In this document: piece after piece, positions 1 to 7,704 of the stretch
Layout: each line of letters begins with the position of its first letter
Numbering within the stretch: the first letter of the stretch is position 1
NCBI GenBank assembly: GCA_017994695.1
Contig: JAGOKF010000032.1
Location: 1-39,964 of the forward strand
Direction: 5' to 3'
Length of the DNA: 39,964 nt
Source of the DNA: Myxococcota bacterium
GTDB taxonomy: Bacteria; Myxococcota_A; UBA9042; DTJE01
Translations under genes and position numbers: made by a program
Notes under the pieces: model-generated
The model's database searches: none
What the model was told of the DNA's origin: nothing
Seen by the model: only the letters and a program-made list of their open reading frames with translations

Positions 1-143
1 AAGAAAACGTCCGCCCCCCTCCCTCCACATACCTGCGAATTTGCGATTCCCCCGCCTCGTCCACGCCCACCGCCCCACTACTGGGACCCGTTGCTCCAAC
101 TCCCCATCACTTCCGGCCAGGGCTGGGACTGTCCCCCGTCCGG

Positions 144-171
144 TTGACGGCGGGGGAGCGGCGGGAATAAT
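144..171 (+). promoter_or_regulatory. Sigma-70-type promoter of tRNA-Leu
   Basis: The sequence shows a -35 box TTGACG (144-149), a 16-base spacer and a -10 box AATAAT (166-171), each matching consensus at five of six positions. Transcription would start near 178, about 15 bases before the mature tRNA. Such a match is rare in DNA this GC-rich. The stretch 1-143 upstream holds no gene I can support. Confidence 0.6.
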
Positions 172-192
172 CTCGGGACGCCTTGGGGCTCC

Positions 193-276
193 GCCGGAGT
201 GGTGAAACTGGTAGACGCGCGGGACTCAAAATCCCGTGTCCGCAAGGGCGTGTGGGTTCGATTCCCACCTCCGGCA
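193..276 (+). tRNA. tRNA-Leu (anticodon CAA)
   Basis: The cloverleaf can be drawn by eye. The acceptor stem GCCGGAG (193-199) pairs with CTCCGGC (269-275), with discriminator A276. The anticodon stem CGGGA/TCCCG closes the loop CTCAAAA, placing anticodon CAA at 227-229, which reads UUG leucine codons. A long variable arm (about 237-251) and the T-arm GTGGG-TTCGATT-CCCAC (252-268) mark a class II tRNA. After A276 the genome reads CCC, so the 3' CCA is not encoded and must be added after transcription. No integrase gene or attachment repeat is seen nearby. Confidence 0.97.
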
Positions 277-315
277 CCCAGTCGACAGCATGGGGCTTCA
301 GGCCGGGAGGCAGCG

Positions 316-2580
316 ATGCGCCAGGGGACCCGCGGCATCGGGGTGCGAGGATCCGGCCCTTCCCGGAGGCCGCGGAATCGCGCGATGGCCCATCGGCTCG
401 TCGCGGGACTGGCGGCCATCCTGGTCCAGGCGGGTTGCGGATCCGCCGGGGGGATCCAGGGGAACTGCACCTGCCCGGACGCGACCCCCGGCGTGGACCT
501 GCCGGATGTCGGGTGGGGCGACCAGGACCAGGGCGGGACCCGGGAACTGCCTGCCCGGGAAGACGCGCTGGCGGCAGATGCGGCGGAGATCCACGACGGC
601 GAGATGCCGGATCCCGGGGACACCGCCGATGCACCGGTCCCCCTGGATCCTGCCCCCGACAGGGTCCTGGAGGACCCGTCCGTCCACCCGGATGCCACGG
701 ACGAGGATTTGCCCCCCGCCTGCCCGTCCCCTCCTGCCCCCTGGGCCTCCTGGCCCCTGGACCGGCTGGAGGAAGGGATCTACCGGGACGTCGCGGGGAA
801 CGGCCACGGAGCCGCTCCCAAAGGAATGTTCGCTTCCGTTCCGGGAATCCGGGGGAATGCCGCCTCGGGTCCGGGTGACGGATGGCTCGAAGTCGAGCGT
901 CCCCGGGCGATGACCCCCGCGGGAACCCTGGCGTTCTGGATCCGGCCCCCGTCGGGTGTCGAGGACCGTTCCCGGACCGTGTTGCAGCAGGCCGGGATCC
1001 TGGACCTGGACCGGGACGGACTGCTGGACGTGGTGCTGGCCAATGCCTATTCGGACCAGGAGGGACCCGGGACCGATTCATTCATCTACCGCAACCGCGG
1101 CGCGGGGGACTTCGACCCGGTCCCGGTCCGGCTGCCGACATGGTCGGCGACCGGGGTGGCTGCTGGCGACCTCGACGGCGACGGGTGGCTGGACCTCGTG
1201 ATTTCCCACCAGTGGGATCGGCTGGCGGATCCCTGGCGCACCAACGTCTATCGCGGGTCGCCGGAGGGACCGGTCCCGGACCCGTCCGGGGCCCTGAATT
1301 CCGGGTCCGGGGGTGTCGCCATCGCGGACCTGGACGGGGACGGCTGGCTGGACCTGGTGTTCGGGGCGGGGGTGATCGCGGAAGGGAAGGGGGCCCGGGT
1401 CTTCTTCGGTGCCCCGGACGGATTCGACCCCGGCCGGACCCTGGACCTGCCCGGAGGCGATCCCCGGGGGGTCACGGTGGCGGACCTGGACGGGGATCGG
1501 CTGCCCGACGTGGTGGTCAGCAACCTGATGGGCCATGCCTCCGCTCCCGACTGGACCCGGATCTTCCGCAACGGCCCCGGCGGGATCGATCCTCTCCACC
1601 CCCTGCTGCTGCCCTCCGATTCCTCCTACGGCAACACCGCGATGGACCTGGACCAGGACGGCTTCCCGGACCTCGTCGTCTCTTCCTACATCGACGAGCG
1701 GGCGCCGGGGGACTACACCGACGACCGGTACGACGTCTCTTCTTGGATCCATCCCGGGAGCCGCGACGGCTTCGTGCCTGCGAACCGCATCGCGATCCCT
1801 TCCTTCGGCGGCCTCGACGCCTCGGCGGCGGACCTGGACGGGGACGGCTGGCCCGACCTGCTGATGGCCAACTTCTACGACGGGCGCAAGGACAACCGGG
1901 GGCTTCCCGTGGACCCCCTGGACGTCCCCTCCCGGGTATATTTCGGTTCGCGGGACGGGTTCTCGCCCGATCGGCGCGTGGAGCTGCCGGCCCACGGGAA
2001 CCATGGTCTGGTGGCCGGGGACCTCGACGGCGACGGCTGGCCCGAGGTGGTGGTGCCCAGTTCCTGGGACGGGACGCGGCACGACCTCGACACCCGGATC
2101 TATCGCGGGGGACCGGCAGGGCCGTACCCCTCCTCCTTCCGGTCGCTTCCGGGACAGGGGACCGGCGGCGCCGCGATCCCGGGAAGCCCCTACTGTGCCG
2201 CGGGCACCGTCTATGGCAGCCAGCCCTGTCGCCACGGATCCCTCCGGGTTTCCTGGGACCGCGGACGGATCCGGGCGGACCTCCACGACGATGCCGGACG
2301 TCTGCGATCGGTGTCGGCGGCGGGAAGGGCAGGGGAGTGGATGCTGGTGGTCGTCACCTGGGACGCAGGGAGCGGGTCCCTGGCCCTCTTCCTGGACGGC
2401 CAGGAGGCGGACCGCATCGAGGGGACGATCCGGCTGGGGCAGTCGTTCCCCTGGCGCATGCGGATGTTCGCCGACGCCGAGAACCTCGACCGCTTCGACG
2501 GCACCCTGGACGACGTGCGCCTGTGGGATCGGGCCCTGCCGGCAGGTGCGATCCGCTGCCTGGCCGGGGAGGGCCTCTGA
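316..2580 (+). CDS. Lipoprotein: LamG-like domain split by a seven-motif FG-GAP/VCBS propeller
   Basis: A 754-residue exported protein of unknown ligand. The ATG at 316 was chosen because GGGAGG lies five bases upstream; a second in-frame ATG at 385 would give a shorter signal peptide but lacks a well-spaced ribosome site. The hydrophobic segment ends in QAGC (Cys41), a lipobox with a non-standard -3 residue. After an Asp/Pro/Gly-rich linker, residues about 142-220 look like the first half of a LamG/concanavalin-like fold. Residues about 227-617 carry seven D-x-D-x-D Ca-binding motifs (DLDGDGWLD type), the number expected for a seven-bladed integrin-like propeller. Residues about 641-754 resume the LamG fold, ending with a DDVRLWDRAL motif. 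It probably binds a ligand at the cell surface. It begins only 39 bases after the tRNA. Confidence 0.88.
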   Translation: MRQGTRGIGVRGSGPSRRPRNRAMAHRLVAGLAAILVQAGCGSAGGIQGNCTCPDATPGVDLPDVGWGDQDQGGTRELPAREDALAADAAEIHDGEMPDPGDTADAPVPLDPAPDRVLEDPSVHPDATDEDLPPACPSPPAPWASWPLDRLEEGIYRDVAGNGHGAAPKGMFASVPGIRGNAASGPGDGWLEVERPRAMTPAGTLAFWIRPPSGVEDRSRTVLQQAGILDLDRDGLLDVVLANAYSDQEGPGTDSFIYRNRGAGDFDPVPVRLPTWSATGVAAGDLDGDGWLDLVISHQWDRLADPWRTNVYRGSPEGPVPDPSGALNSGSGGVAIADLDGDGWLDLVFGAGVIAEGKGARVFFGAPDGFDPGRTLDLPGGDPRGVTVADLDGDRLPDVVVSNLMGHASAPDWTRIFRNGPGGIDPLHPLLLPSDSSYGNTAMDLDQDGFPDLVVSSYIDERAPGDYTDDRYDVSSWIHPGSRDGFVPANRIAIPSFGGLDASAADLDGDGWPDLLMANFYDGRKDNRGLPVDPLDVPSRVYFGSRDGFSPDRRVELPAHGNHGLVAGDLDGDGWPEVVVPSSWDGTRHDLDTRIYRGGPAGPYPSSFRSLPGQGTGGAAIPGSPYCAAGTVYGSQPCRHGSLRVSWDRGRIRADLHDDAGRLRSVSAAGRAGEWMLVVVTWDAGSGSLALFLDGQEADRIEGTIRLGQSFPWRMRMFADAENLDRFDGTLDDVRLWDRALPAGAIRCLAGEGL

Positions 2581-2592
2581 CCCCGGGATCGG

Positions 2593-2613
2593 GGGCCTCC
2601 CGTCCGGGAGCCC
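2593..2613. terminator. Possible hairpin between convergent genes
   Basis: CTCCCG (2597-2602) pairs with CGGGAG (2605-2610), and GGG/CCC extends the stem past a one-base bulge. The two-base loop would open by one pair in practice. There is no T-tract. The position between two convergent stop codons suggests a bidirectional end of transcription, but in GC-rich DNA a short stem like this is weak evidence. Confidence 0.3.
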
Positions 2614-2650
2614 TGCGGCAGCGGCCCGGGAACGCGGGGCCGAAGGCCCT

Positions 2651-3415
2651 TCAGGCTTCGTCCGGGCGGGAGGGGGCGGCCGAGGGGGACAGGCCACGGA
2701 CCTGGCGCCGGATGCGCAGGACGTCCCTCAGCATGCGCAGGGAGTCCCGGATCGGCGACACCCGGGACCGGCGGTCGTCGATCCAGCGGACCGGCACCTC
2801 CACCACGTCGAACCCCAGGCGCTGGGCCCGGGCGATCACCTCGACGTCGAAGGCGAACCCGTCGGTGGTCATGTCCGGGAAGACCGCCCGGGCCACCTCG
2901 CGCCCGAACAACTTGAAGCCGCACTGGGTGTCCTGGATGCCGGGCACGACCAGGGCCTGGACGATGAACCGGAAGGAGACTCCCATCAGGCGCCGGTACC
3001 AGGGCTGGGGAACCTCCATCCGGGACCGGTCCAGCGCCCGGGAGGCGATCACCAGCGCGCGGGGATGGGCCGCCGGGGCCAGGTTCAGGACCTCCTCGAT
3101 GGGGGTCGAGTTGTCGGCGTCGGTGAACAGGACGTAGGCCTTCGAGGCCTGGAGGGCCCCGTGGCGGACGCTGAAGCCCTTGCCCCGGTTCCGGTCGTTC
3201 CGCAGCAGGCGGATCCGGGGATCCTTCCGGGCGAAGGCCTCGACCCGGGCGGAGGTGTCGTCCCGGGAGCCGTCGTCCACCACCAGGATCTCGAAGTCCT
3301 CGATCGTCGAGAGGGCGAACCGGTGAACCTGCTCCAGGGTCGCGTCGATGCGCTCCGCCTCGTTGTAAGCGGGGATCACGATGCTCAGTTCCCGGAGCGG
3401 CGTGGACACCGACAT
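2651..3415 (-). CDS. Family 2 glycosyltransferase, polyprenyl/dolichyl-phosphate glucosyltransferase-like
   Basis: A 254-residue cytoplasmic GT-A enzyme expected to move a sugar from a nucleotide donor to a polyprenyl phosphate or similar acceptor. It starts with the family opening SIVIPAYNEAERI, followed by VVDDGSRDDT. The metal-binding DxD is DAD at residues 99-101 in FTDADNSTP, and DTQCGFKLF (about 162-170) is typical of the DPG/DPM synthase subgroup. There is no C-terminal membrane anchor. The ATG at 3415 was chosen because homology begins right after it; the upstream Shine-Dalgarno is poor, and the predicted promoter would give a leader of only about ten bases. It is divergent from the transporter at 3596 and convergent with the LamG lipoprotein. 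The acceptor cannot be told from sequence. Confidence 0.9.
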   Translation of the reverse strand: MSVSTPLRELSIVIPAYNEAERIDATLEQVHRFALSTIEDFEILVVDDGSRDDTSARVEAFARKDPRIRLLRNDRNRGKGFSVRHGALQASKAYVLFTDADNSTPIEEVLNLAPAAHPRALVIASRALDRSRMEVPQPWYRRLMGVSFRFIVQALVVPGIQDTQCGFKLFGREVARAVFPDMTTDGFAFDVEVIARAQRLGFDVVEVPVRWIDDRRSRVSPIRDSLRMLRDVLRIRRQVRGLSPSAAPSRPDEA

Positions 3416-3431
3416 CCCCGAACCAGAGGGC

Positions 3432-3440
3432 GATATAGCA
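3432..3440 (-). promoter_or_regulatory. Possible extended -10 promoter of the glycosyltransferase
   Basis: On the minus strand the sequence reads TGCTATATC, an extended -10 (TGn plus a hexamer matching TATAAT at four of six). Start of transcription would be near 3425, giving a very short leader. A TTTACA lies further upstream but at 23 bases, too far to act as a normal -35. Confidence 0.35.
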
Positions 3441-3537
3441 TCGCCGACTTCCACTCCCCCTGTAAAGGCCCAGGGGGCCCTTTCCGGGGGGGGGAACCGG
3501 GTTTGGGAGGGGCGGACCAGGAAACCGCCAGGAGGAT

Positions 3538-3567
3538 TTGACCGGCCCGACGTGTCCATGAAATCAT
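3538..3567 (+). promoter_or_regulatory. Possible promoter of the POT transporter operon
   Basis: TTGACC (3538-3543, five of six) is followed after 18 bases by AATCAT (3562-3567, four of six). Transcription would start near 3574. The -10 overlaps the left arm of the inverted repeat at 3563-3600, so this repeat may be an operator rather than, or as well as, an RNA hairpin. Confidence 0.35.
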
Positions 3568-3600
3568 CCGGTCTTCTCGTCGGGGGGAGGACCGGATGAT
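3563..3600 (+). repeat. Perfect 11-bp inverted repeat enclosing the ribosome site and start codon of the POT gene
   Basis: The left arm ATCATCCGGTC (3563-3573) is the exact reverse complement of the right arm GACCGGATGAT (3590-3600). The 16-base loop holds the G-rich Shine-Dalgarno (3582-3590), and the right arm contains the ATG at 3596. If the whole element is transcribed, it would fold into a hairpin that hides the start codon. If transcription starts near 3574, it is instead a candidate operator for a dimeric regulator. Confidence 0.75.
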
Positions 3601-5239
3601 CCAGGGACATCCGAAAGGGCTGCTGGTGGCGTTCTTCGCCAACATGGGGGAGCGCTTCGGCTTCTACACGATGATGGCGATCCTGGTCCTGTTCCTCCAG
3701 GCCCGCTACGGCCTGGCCGAGGACGACGCCGGCGTCATCTACAGCGTCTTCTACTTCCTGATCTATGCCCTGGCCCTGCTGGGGGGCTACATCGCGGACC
3801 GGACGGGGAGGTACCGGAGGACGATCCTCGCGGGCCTGGTGGTGATGATGTCGGGGTACCTGGTCATGTCGGTCCCCGGCAGCCCGCTGCCGGTGGTGCT
3901 GGGGGGCCTGCTGGCCATCGCCTTCGGGAACGGCCTCTTCAAGGGGAACCTCCAGGCCCTGGTGGGCCAGATGTACGACGACCCGGCCTACGGGAGGCTC
4001 CGGGACTCGGCGTACAGCATCTTCTACATGGGGATCAACATCGGGGCGATGTTCGCCCCGAACGCCGCCCGGGGCATCCGCAACTGGGCCCTGGCCCGCC
4101 AGGGGTTCGGGTACGACGGGAGCCTCCCGGGCCTCTGCCACAAGTTCCTGAAGGGGGAGATGGGCGACACGGCGGCTTTCCAGGACCTGGCCCGGAAGGT
4201 TTCGGGGAGCGAGGTGGCGGACCTGTCGGCCTTTGCCCGGAACTACCTGGACGCCTTCTCCACGGGCTACCACTATGCCTTCGCCATCGCCGCGGCGGCG
4301 ATGCTGGTGTCGCTGCTGGTCTATGTCCTGTTCCAGCGCATCCTGCCCGAGCGGGGCGGCGCGAAGGGCGGTGTCCGGGGGGAGACCACCATGTCGCCCC
4401 AGGAGGAGAAGCGGCGCCTGGCGGCCCTGGGGCTGGTGTTCCTGGTGGTGATCTTCTTCTGGATGTCCTTCCACCAGAACGGCCTGACGCTGACCTATTT
4501 CGCCCGGGACTTCACCGTGAAGGAGGTGAATGCCTGGACGGCCTACATCTTCGACATCCGGGGCCTGATCTCCCTGGCCGCGATGATCATCGGGACGGTG
4601 ATGCTGGTCCGCCGGGGACAGGCGGCCTCCCGCCGGGGGATCGGCCTGGGACTGGTGGCGGCGGGAGCGGCGGCCTCCTGGTTCCTGCTGCGATCCTACG
4701 GCCCGAGCAATCCCATCGAGGCCGAGACCTTCCAGCAGTTCAACCCCTTCTTCGTGGTCTTCCTGACCCCGGTCGTCGTCGGGTTCTTCGGATGGCTCCG
4801 GGCCCGGGACCGGGAGCCCTCCACGCCGCTGAAGATCGGCATCGGGATGCTGTTGGCCGCCGTGGGCTTCCTGGTGCTCCTGGCGGGTTCCATCGGCCTG
4901 CCGTCCCCGGCGGACCTGGGCGGCGGCCCCTCGCCGGAACGGGTAGGGCCCCAGTGGCTGATCGGCTCCTACCTGATCCTGACCGTGGCGGAGCTCTTCC
5001 TGAGCCCGATGGGCCTCTCCTTCGTGTCGAAGGTGGCCCCGCCGCGCTTCCAGGGGCTCATGCAGGGCGGGTGGCTCGGGGCGACGGCCATCGGCAACCA
5101 ACTGCTCTTCGTGGGATCCTTCATGTGGGTCCGCTTTCCGCTGTGGACCGTCTGGGCGGTCTTCGTGGTCTGCTGCCTGATCTCGGCCGCCTTCATCTTC
5201 TCGATCTACCGCAGGCTCCACGCGGCGACCTCGGGATAG
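3596..5239 (+). CDS. POT/PTR2-family MFS transporter (proton-coupled oligopeptide type)
   Basis: A 547-residue inner-membrane protein with 12 to 14 hydrophobic segments, expected to import di- or tripeptides or related solutes with protons. The N-terminal NMGERFGFY (residues 16-24) is the family's ExxER helix, but the first acidic residue is Asn16, while Glu19 and Arg20 are kept. FYMGINIGAMFAP (about 143-155) matches the second PTR2 signature, and a GxxADRxGR loop motif lies near residue 65. The ATG at 3596 is preceded by GGGGGGAGG with a five-base spacer. The start lies inside an inverted repeat. The LsrG-like gene follows after 44 bases on the same strand, suggesting an operon. The substrate is not fixed by sequence. 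Confidence 0.92.
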   Translation: MIQGHPKGLLVAFFANMGERFGFYTMMAILVLFLQARYGLAEDDAGVIYSVFYFLIYALALLGGYIADRTGRYRRTILAGLVVMMSGYLVMSVPGSPLPVVLGGLLAIAFGNGLFKGNLQALVGQMYDDPAYGRLRDSAYSIFYMGINIGAMFAPNAARGIRNWALARQGFGYDGSLPGLCHKFLKGEMGDTAAFQDLARKVSGSEVADLSAFARNYLDAFSTGYHYAFAIAAAAMLVSLLVYVLFQRILPERGGAKGGVRGETTMSPQEEKRRLAALGLVFLVVIFFWMSFHQNGLTLTYFARDFTVKEVNAWTAYIFDIRGLISLAAMIIGTVMLVRRGQAASRRGIGLGLVAAGAAASWFLLRSYGPSNPIEAETFQQFNPFFVVFLTPVVVGFFGWLRARDREPSTPLKIGIGMLLAAVGFLVLLAGSIGLPSPADLGGGPSPERVGPQWLIGSYLILTVAELFLSPMGLSFVSKVAPPRFQGLMQGGWLGATAIGNQLLFVGSFMWVRFPLWTVWAVFVVCCLISAAFIFSIYRRLHAATSG

Positions 5240-5283
5240 GGGGCGCCGCCCGGGGGAACAGGCTCCAGGAAGGGGAGGTCCCG

Positions 5284-5592
5284 ATGTCGGAAACCGTGCT
5301 GGTCCACGTCCGGGTGCGGGAGGAGTTCGTGGAGGCCTTCGTCGAGGCGACCCGGGAGAACGCCCGGTGCAGCCGCCAGGAACCGGGGGTGCTGCGGTTC
5401 GACGTGCTCCAGAGCGCCGCCGACCCGTGCCGCTTCGTGCTGGTGGAGTGCTACCGCGACCGGGAGGCGCCGGCGGCCCACAAGGCGACGGCCCACTACG
5501 CCCGGTGGCGGGAGATCGTCGAACCGATGATGGCGGAGCCCCGAAAGGGCCTCTGGTACCGGGAGGTGCCGGTCGCCGGGGATCGGCCATGA
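5284..5592 (+). CDS. LsrG-like antibiotic biosynthesis monooxygenase (ABM) domain protein
   Basis: A 102-residue cytoplasmic protein with a dimeric ferredoxin-like ABM fold. It closely resembles Escherichia coli LsrG, which processes phospho-AI-2, and YgiN, a quinol monooxygenase: QEPGVLRFDVLQ, the AHKATAHY segment and the MMAEPRKG tail all line up with LsrG. The ATG at 5284 is preceded by GGGGAGG. The stop overlaps the start of the next gene in ATGA (5589-5592), so the two are translationally coupled. Pairing with an alcohol dehydrogenase suggests joint work on a reactive carbonyl or sugar-derived substrate. No lsrK, lsrF or Lsr transporter is present, so a role in AI-2 turnover is unproven. 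Confidence 0.85.
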   Translation: MSETVLVHVRVREEFVEAFVEATRENARCSRQEPGVLRFDVLQSAADPCRFVLVECYRDREAPAAHKATAHYARWREIVEPMMAEPRKGLWYREVPVAGDRP

Positions 5593-6737
5593 CCTTCGAC
5601 CTGGTGATGCCCCGGCACGTCCGTTTCGGTTCCGGCGTCTCGACGGAGGCCCCCGAGGGACTGCGGGGTGTCTCGCGGGTGCTGGTCGTGACCGGCCGGG
5701 ACCCGGGCCGGCATCCCCGGGTGGTCGAGTCGCTGCGGCAGGCCGGGCTGGCCCTCGTCCACTTGGGGATCGGGCGGGAGCCGACCGTCGAAGATGCCCG
5801 GTCCGCGGTCCGGACGGCCCGGGAGGAGGGATGCCAGGGGGTCGTGGCCCTGGGAGGCGGATCGGTCCTGGACCTGGGAAAGGCCGTGGCCGGACTGCTG
5901 GCCAACCCCGGGGACCCGATGGACTACCTGGAGGTCGTGGGCAGGGGCCGTCCGCTGGAGCGACCGGCACTGCCCCTGGTGGCCATCCCGACCACCGCCG
6001 GGACCGGTTCGGAGGTCACCCGGAACGCGGTGCTGGCGGTGCCCGACGCCGGGGTCAAGGCGAGCCTCCGGAGCCCCTTCCTGCTCCCCGCCCTGGCCCT
6101 GGTGGACCCCGATCTCACGGTCGGACTTCCCCCGGAAGTCACCGCGTCCTGCGGCATGGATGCCCTGGTGCAACTGCTGGAGCCCTTCACCAGCGCCCGG
6201 GCCAATCCCTTCACGGATGCCTTGTGCCGGGAGGCGATCCCCCGGGTCCTGGCGGCCCTGCCCAGGGCGTTCCGGGACGGATCGGACGCGGAGGCCCGGC
6301 GCGAAATGGCCCTCGGGAGCCTCTTCGGCGGCATCGCCCTGGCCCACGGCGGCCTGGGAGCCGCCCACGGACTGGCGGCGGCCATCGGAGGCCGCTTCCC
6401 GGCGCCTCACGGTTCCCTCTGCGCCCGGCTGATCGTCCCGGTGATCCGGGCCAACGAACGGAAGGCCCGCCAGGTGGGCGACCGGCGCACGGAACGGCGC
6501 TACCGGGAACTGGCCGCCCTGGCGACCCGGAACCCCGAGGCCACGGTCCCGGACGCCGTGGAGGCCCTGGGGACCCTGGTGGAACGGCTGGGCATTCCCC
6601 GCCTGGGGGCATGGGGAATCGGGGAGCAGGACCTGGAGGCACTGGCGCTGGCGGGAAGCCGGGCCGGGAGCATGAAGGCGAACCCGGTCCCCCTGGCGAT
6701 CGAGGATCTCCGGCTGATCCTGGCCGAGGCGACCTGA
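5589..6737 (+). CDS. Iron-containing (type III) alcohol dehydrogenase
   Basis: A 382-residue cytoplasmic NAD(P)-dependent oxidoreductase that would interconvert an alcohol and an aldehyde or ketone. The nucleotide-binding GGGS lies at residues 89-92, and PTTAGTGSEVT (about 134-144) is the family signature. Of the usual Asp-His-His-His metal ligands, Asp191, His260 (in GLGAAHGLA) and His274 (in PAPHG) are present. The second ligand is Gln195 in GMDALVQLLEP. A Gln here is, as I recall, found in a known subgroup, so activity is likely but the metal or substrate may differ. The start overlaps the stop of the LsrG-like gene by four bases. It ends 25 bases before a convergent gene. The substrate is unknown. 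Confidence 0.92.
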   Translation: MTFDLVMPRHVRFGSGVSTEAPEGLRGVSRVLVVTGRDPGRHPRVVESLRQAGLALVHLGIGREPTVEDARSAVRTAREEGCQGVVALGGGSVLDLGKAVAGLLANPGDPMDYLEVVGRGRPLERPALPLVAIPTTAGTGSEVTRNAVLAVPDAGVKASLRSPFLLPALALVDPDLTVGLPPEVTASCGMDALVQLLEPFTSARANPFTDALCREAIPRVLAALPRAFRDGSDAEARREMALGSLFGGIALAHGGLGAAHGLAAAIGGRFPAPHGSLCARLIVPVIRANERKARQVGDRRTERRYRELAALATRNPEATVPDAVEALGTLVERLGIPRLGAWGIGEQDLEALALAGSRAGSMKANPVPLAIEDLRLILAEAT

Positions 6738-6762
6738 TCGGCGTCCCTCAGGAAACGACGGG

Positions 6763-7704
6763 TCACAGGAAGACCATCGCACCGGCCCCGAAGCCCAGCA
6801 GCACCGCCAGCCAGTGCCGGGCCTGCATCCGCTCCTTCAGGATCAGCGCCGCCAGGGGCAGGATGAAGACATTGGACAACTGGTTCAGCACGCTGGCGAT
6901 GTTCACGTAGGTCAACTGGATGCCCCGGGTCCAGAGGTAGATGGCCAGGTAGGTCCCCAGGACGGCCGGGAACAGGGCGGGAATCCACGCCCGGCCGGGC
7001 CGGAGGGCCGCCAGCACGTTTCGGCGGTGGCGGGGCAGGATCCCGAGGGCCAGCAGGAACGACACGCCGCCCCCCAGCCGGATGGACAGGGCCCACCAGA
7101 TTGGGCTCCGGTCCAGGATCGGCTTCACCAGCACGATGGCGAAGGCCATCAGGGCCACCGCCACCGTCGCGATCGCGATGCCGCCCTTCTCGCGCTTCCA
7201 GGCCTCTGGGTCGAAGGCCCGGGGTTCCCAGGTCCCGGCCACGATGGCCAGCCCCATCAGCACCGCGGCCACGGGCAGCCACATCGTCACCGGTTCCCCG
7301 AGCATCAGGAACGAGAAGATCATCACGAAGGGGCTGTAGGAGCAGTCCACGATGGCCAGCCGCGAGGCGCCCAGGCGGTTCAGGGCCACGAAGAACAGCG
7401 TGTCCGCCATGCCGATGCCGATGACGCCGCTCACGAAAAGCACCAGCGCGTCCCGGACCTCCCCCGGGTGGCTGCCCGGCAGCCACGATCCCCCGGTCAT
7501 CAGGTGGGTCGCGACGGCCAGGGACAGCCCGATCCACCCCTTGAACAGGTTCAGCGTCAGGGGGGGCATGAAGTCCCCCGCCCGGCGGAACAGCACGACG
7601 GCCAGGGCCCAGACGACCGCCGTGAGGGTCGAAAGGATCTCTCCGAGGTAGGTCCGATCCAAGGCCGTCTGCTCCCGGGCCGTCGCGGCGCGCAAGGGTA
7701 GCAC
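6763..7704 (-). CDS. EamA/DMT-superfamily transporter
   Basis: A 313-residue inner-membrane protein with about ten hydrophobic helices in two EamA halves (about residues 18-140 and 175-313). The conserved second-half segment (YVNIASVLNQLSNVF, then LKERM) fits drug/metabolite exporters. The substrate is unknown. The start is uncertain. The GTG at 7704 has GGAGAGG about ten bases upstream; an in-frame TTG a little downstream (Leu15 of the long form, in TALDRTY) has GGGAG about nine bases upstream and would remove a polar N-terminal stretch. It converges with the dehydrogenase gene and is divergent from the GH31 gene. Confidence 0.88.
   Translation of the reverse strand: MLPLRAATAREQTALDRTYLGEILSTLTAVVWALAVVLFRRAGDFMPPLTLNLFKGWIGLSLAVATHLMTGGSWLPGSHPGEVRDALVLFVSGVIGIGMADTLFFVALNRLGASRLAIVDCSYSPFVMIFSFLMLGEPVTMWLPVAAVLMGLAIVAGTWEPRAFDPEAWKREKGGIAIATVAVALMAFAIVLVKPILDRSPIWWALSIRLGGGVSFLLALGILPRHRRNVLAALRPGRAWIPALFPAVLGTYLAIYLWTRGIQLTYVNIASVLNQLSNVFILPLAALILKERMQARHWLAVLLGFGAGAMVFL

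Noticed and set aside
193-316. tRNA-Leu as an integration site for a mobile element
   Set aside because: No integrase, no repeat of the tRNA 3' end elsewhere in the window that I could see, and no mobile-element genes.
3464-3483. AAAG-GCCC / GGGC-CTTT hairpin in the glycosyltransferase-POT gap
   Set aside because: An eight-pair stem with a bulge can be formed, but it is upstream of both predicted transcription starts and has no clear role.
2651-5905. Long minus-strand frame that would extend the glycosyltransferase by over 800 residues
   Set aside because: The extension lies opposite the POT and LsrG-like genes and is low-complexity. Homology starts right after the ATG at 3415.
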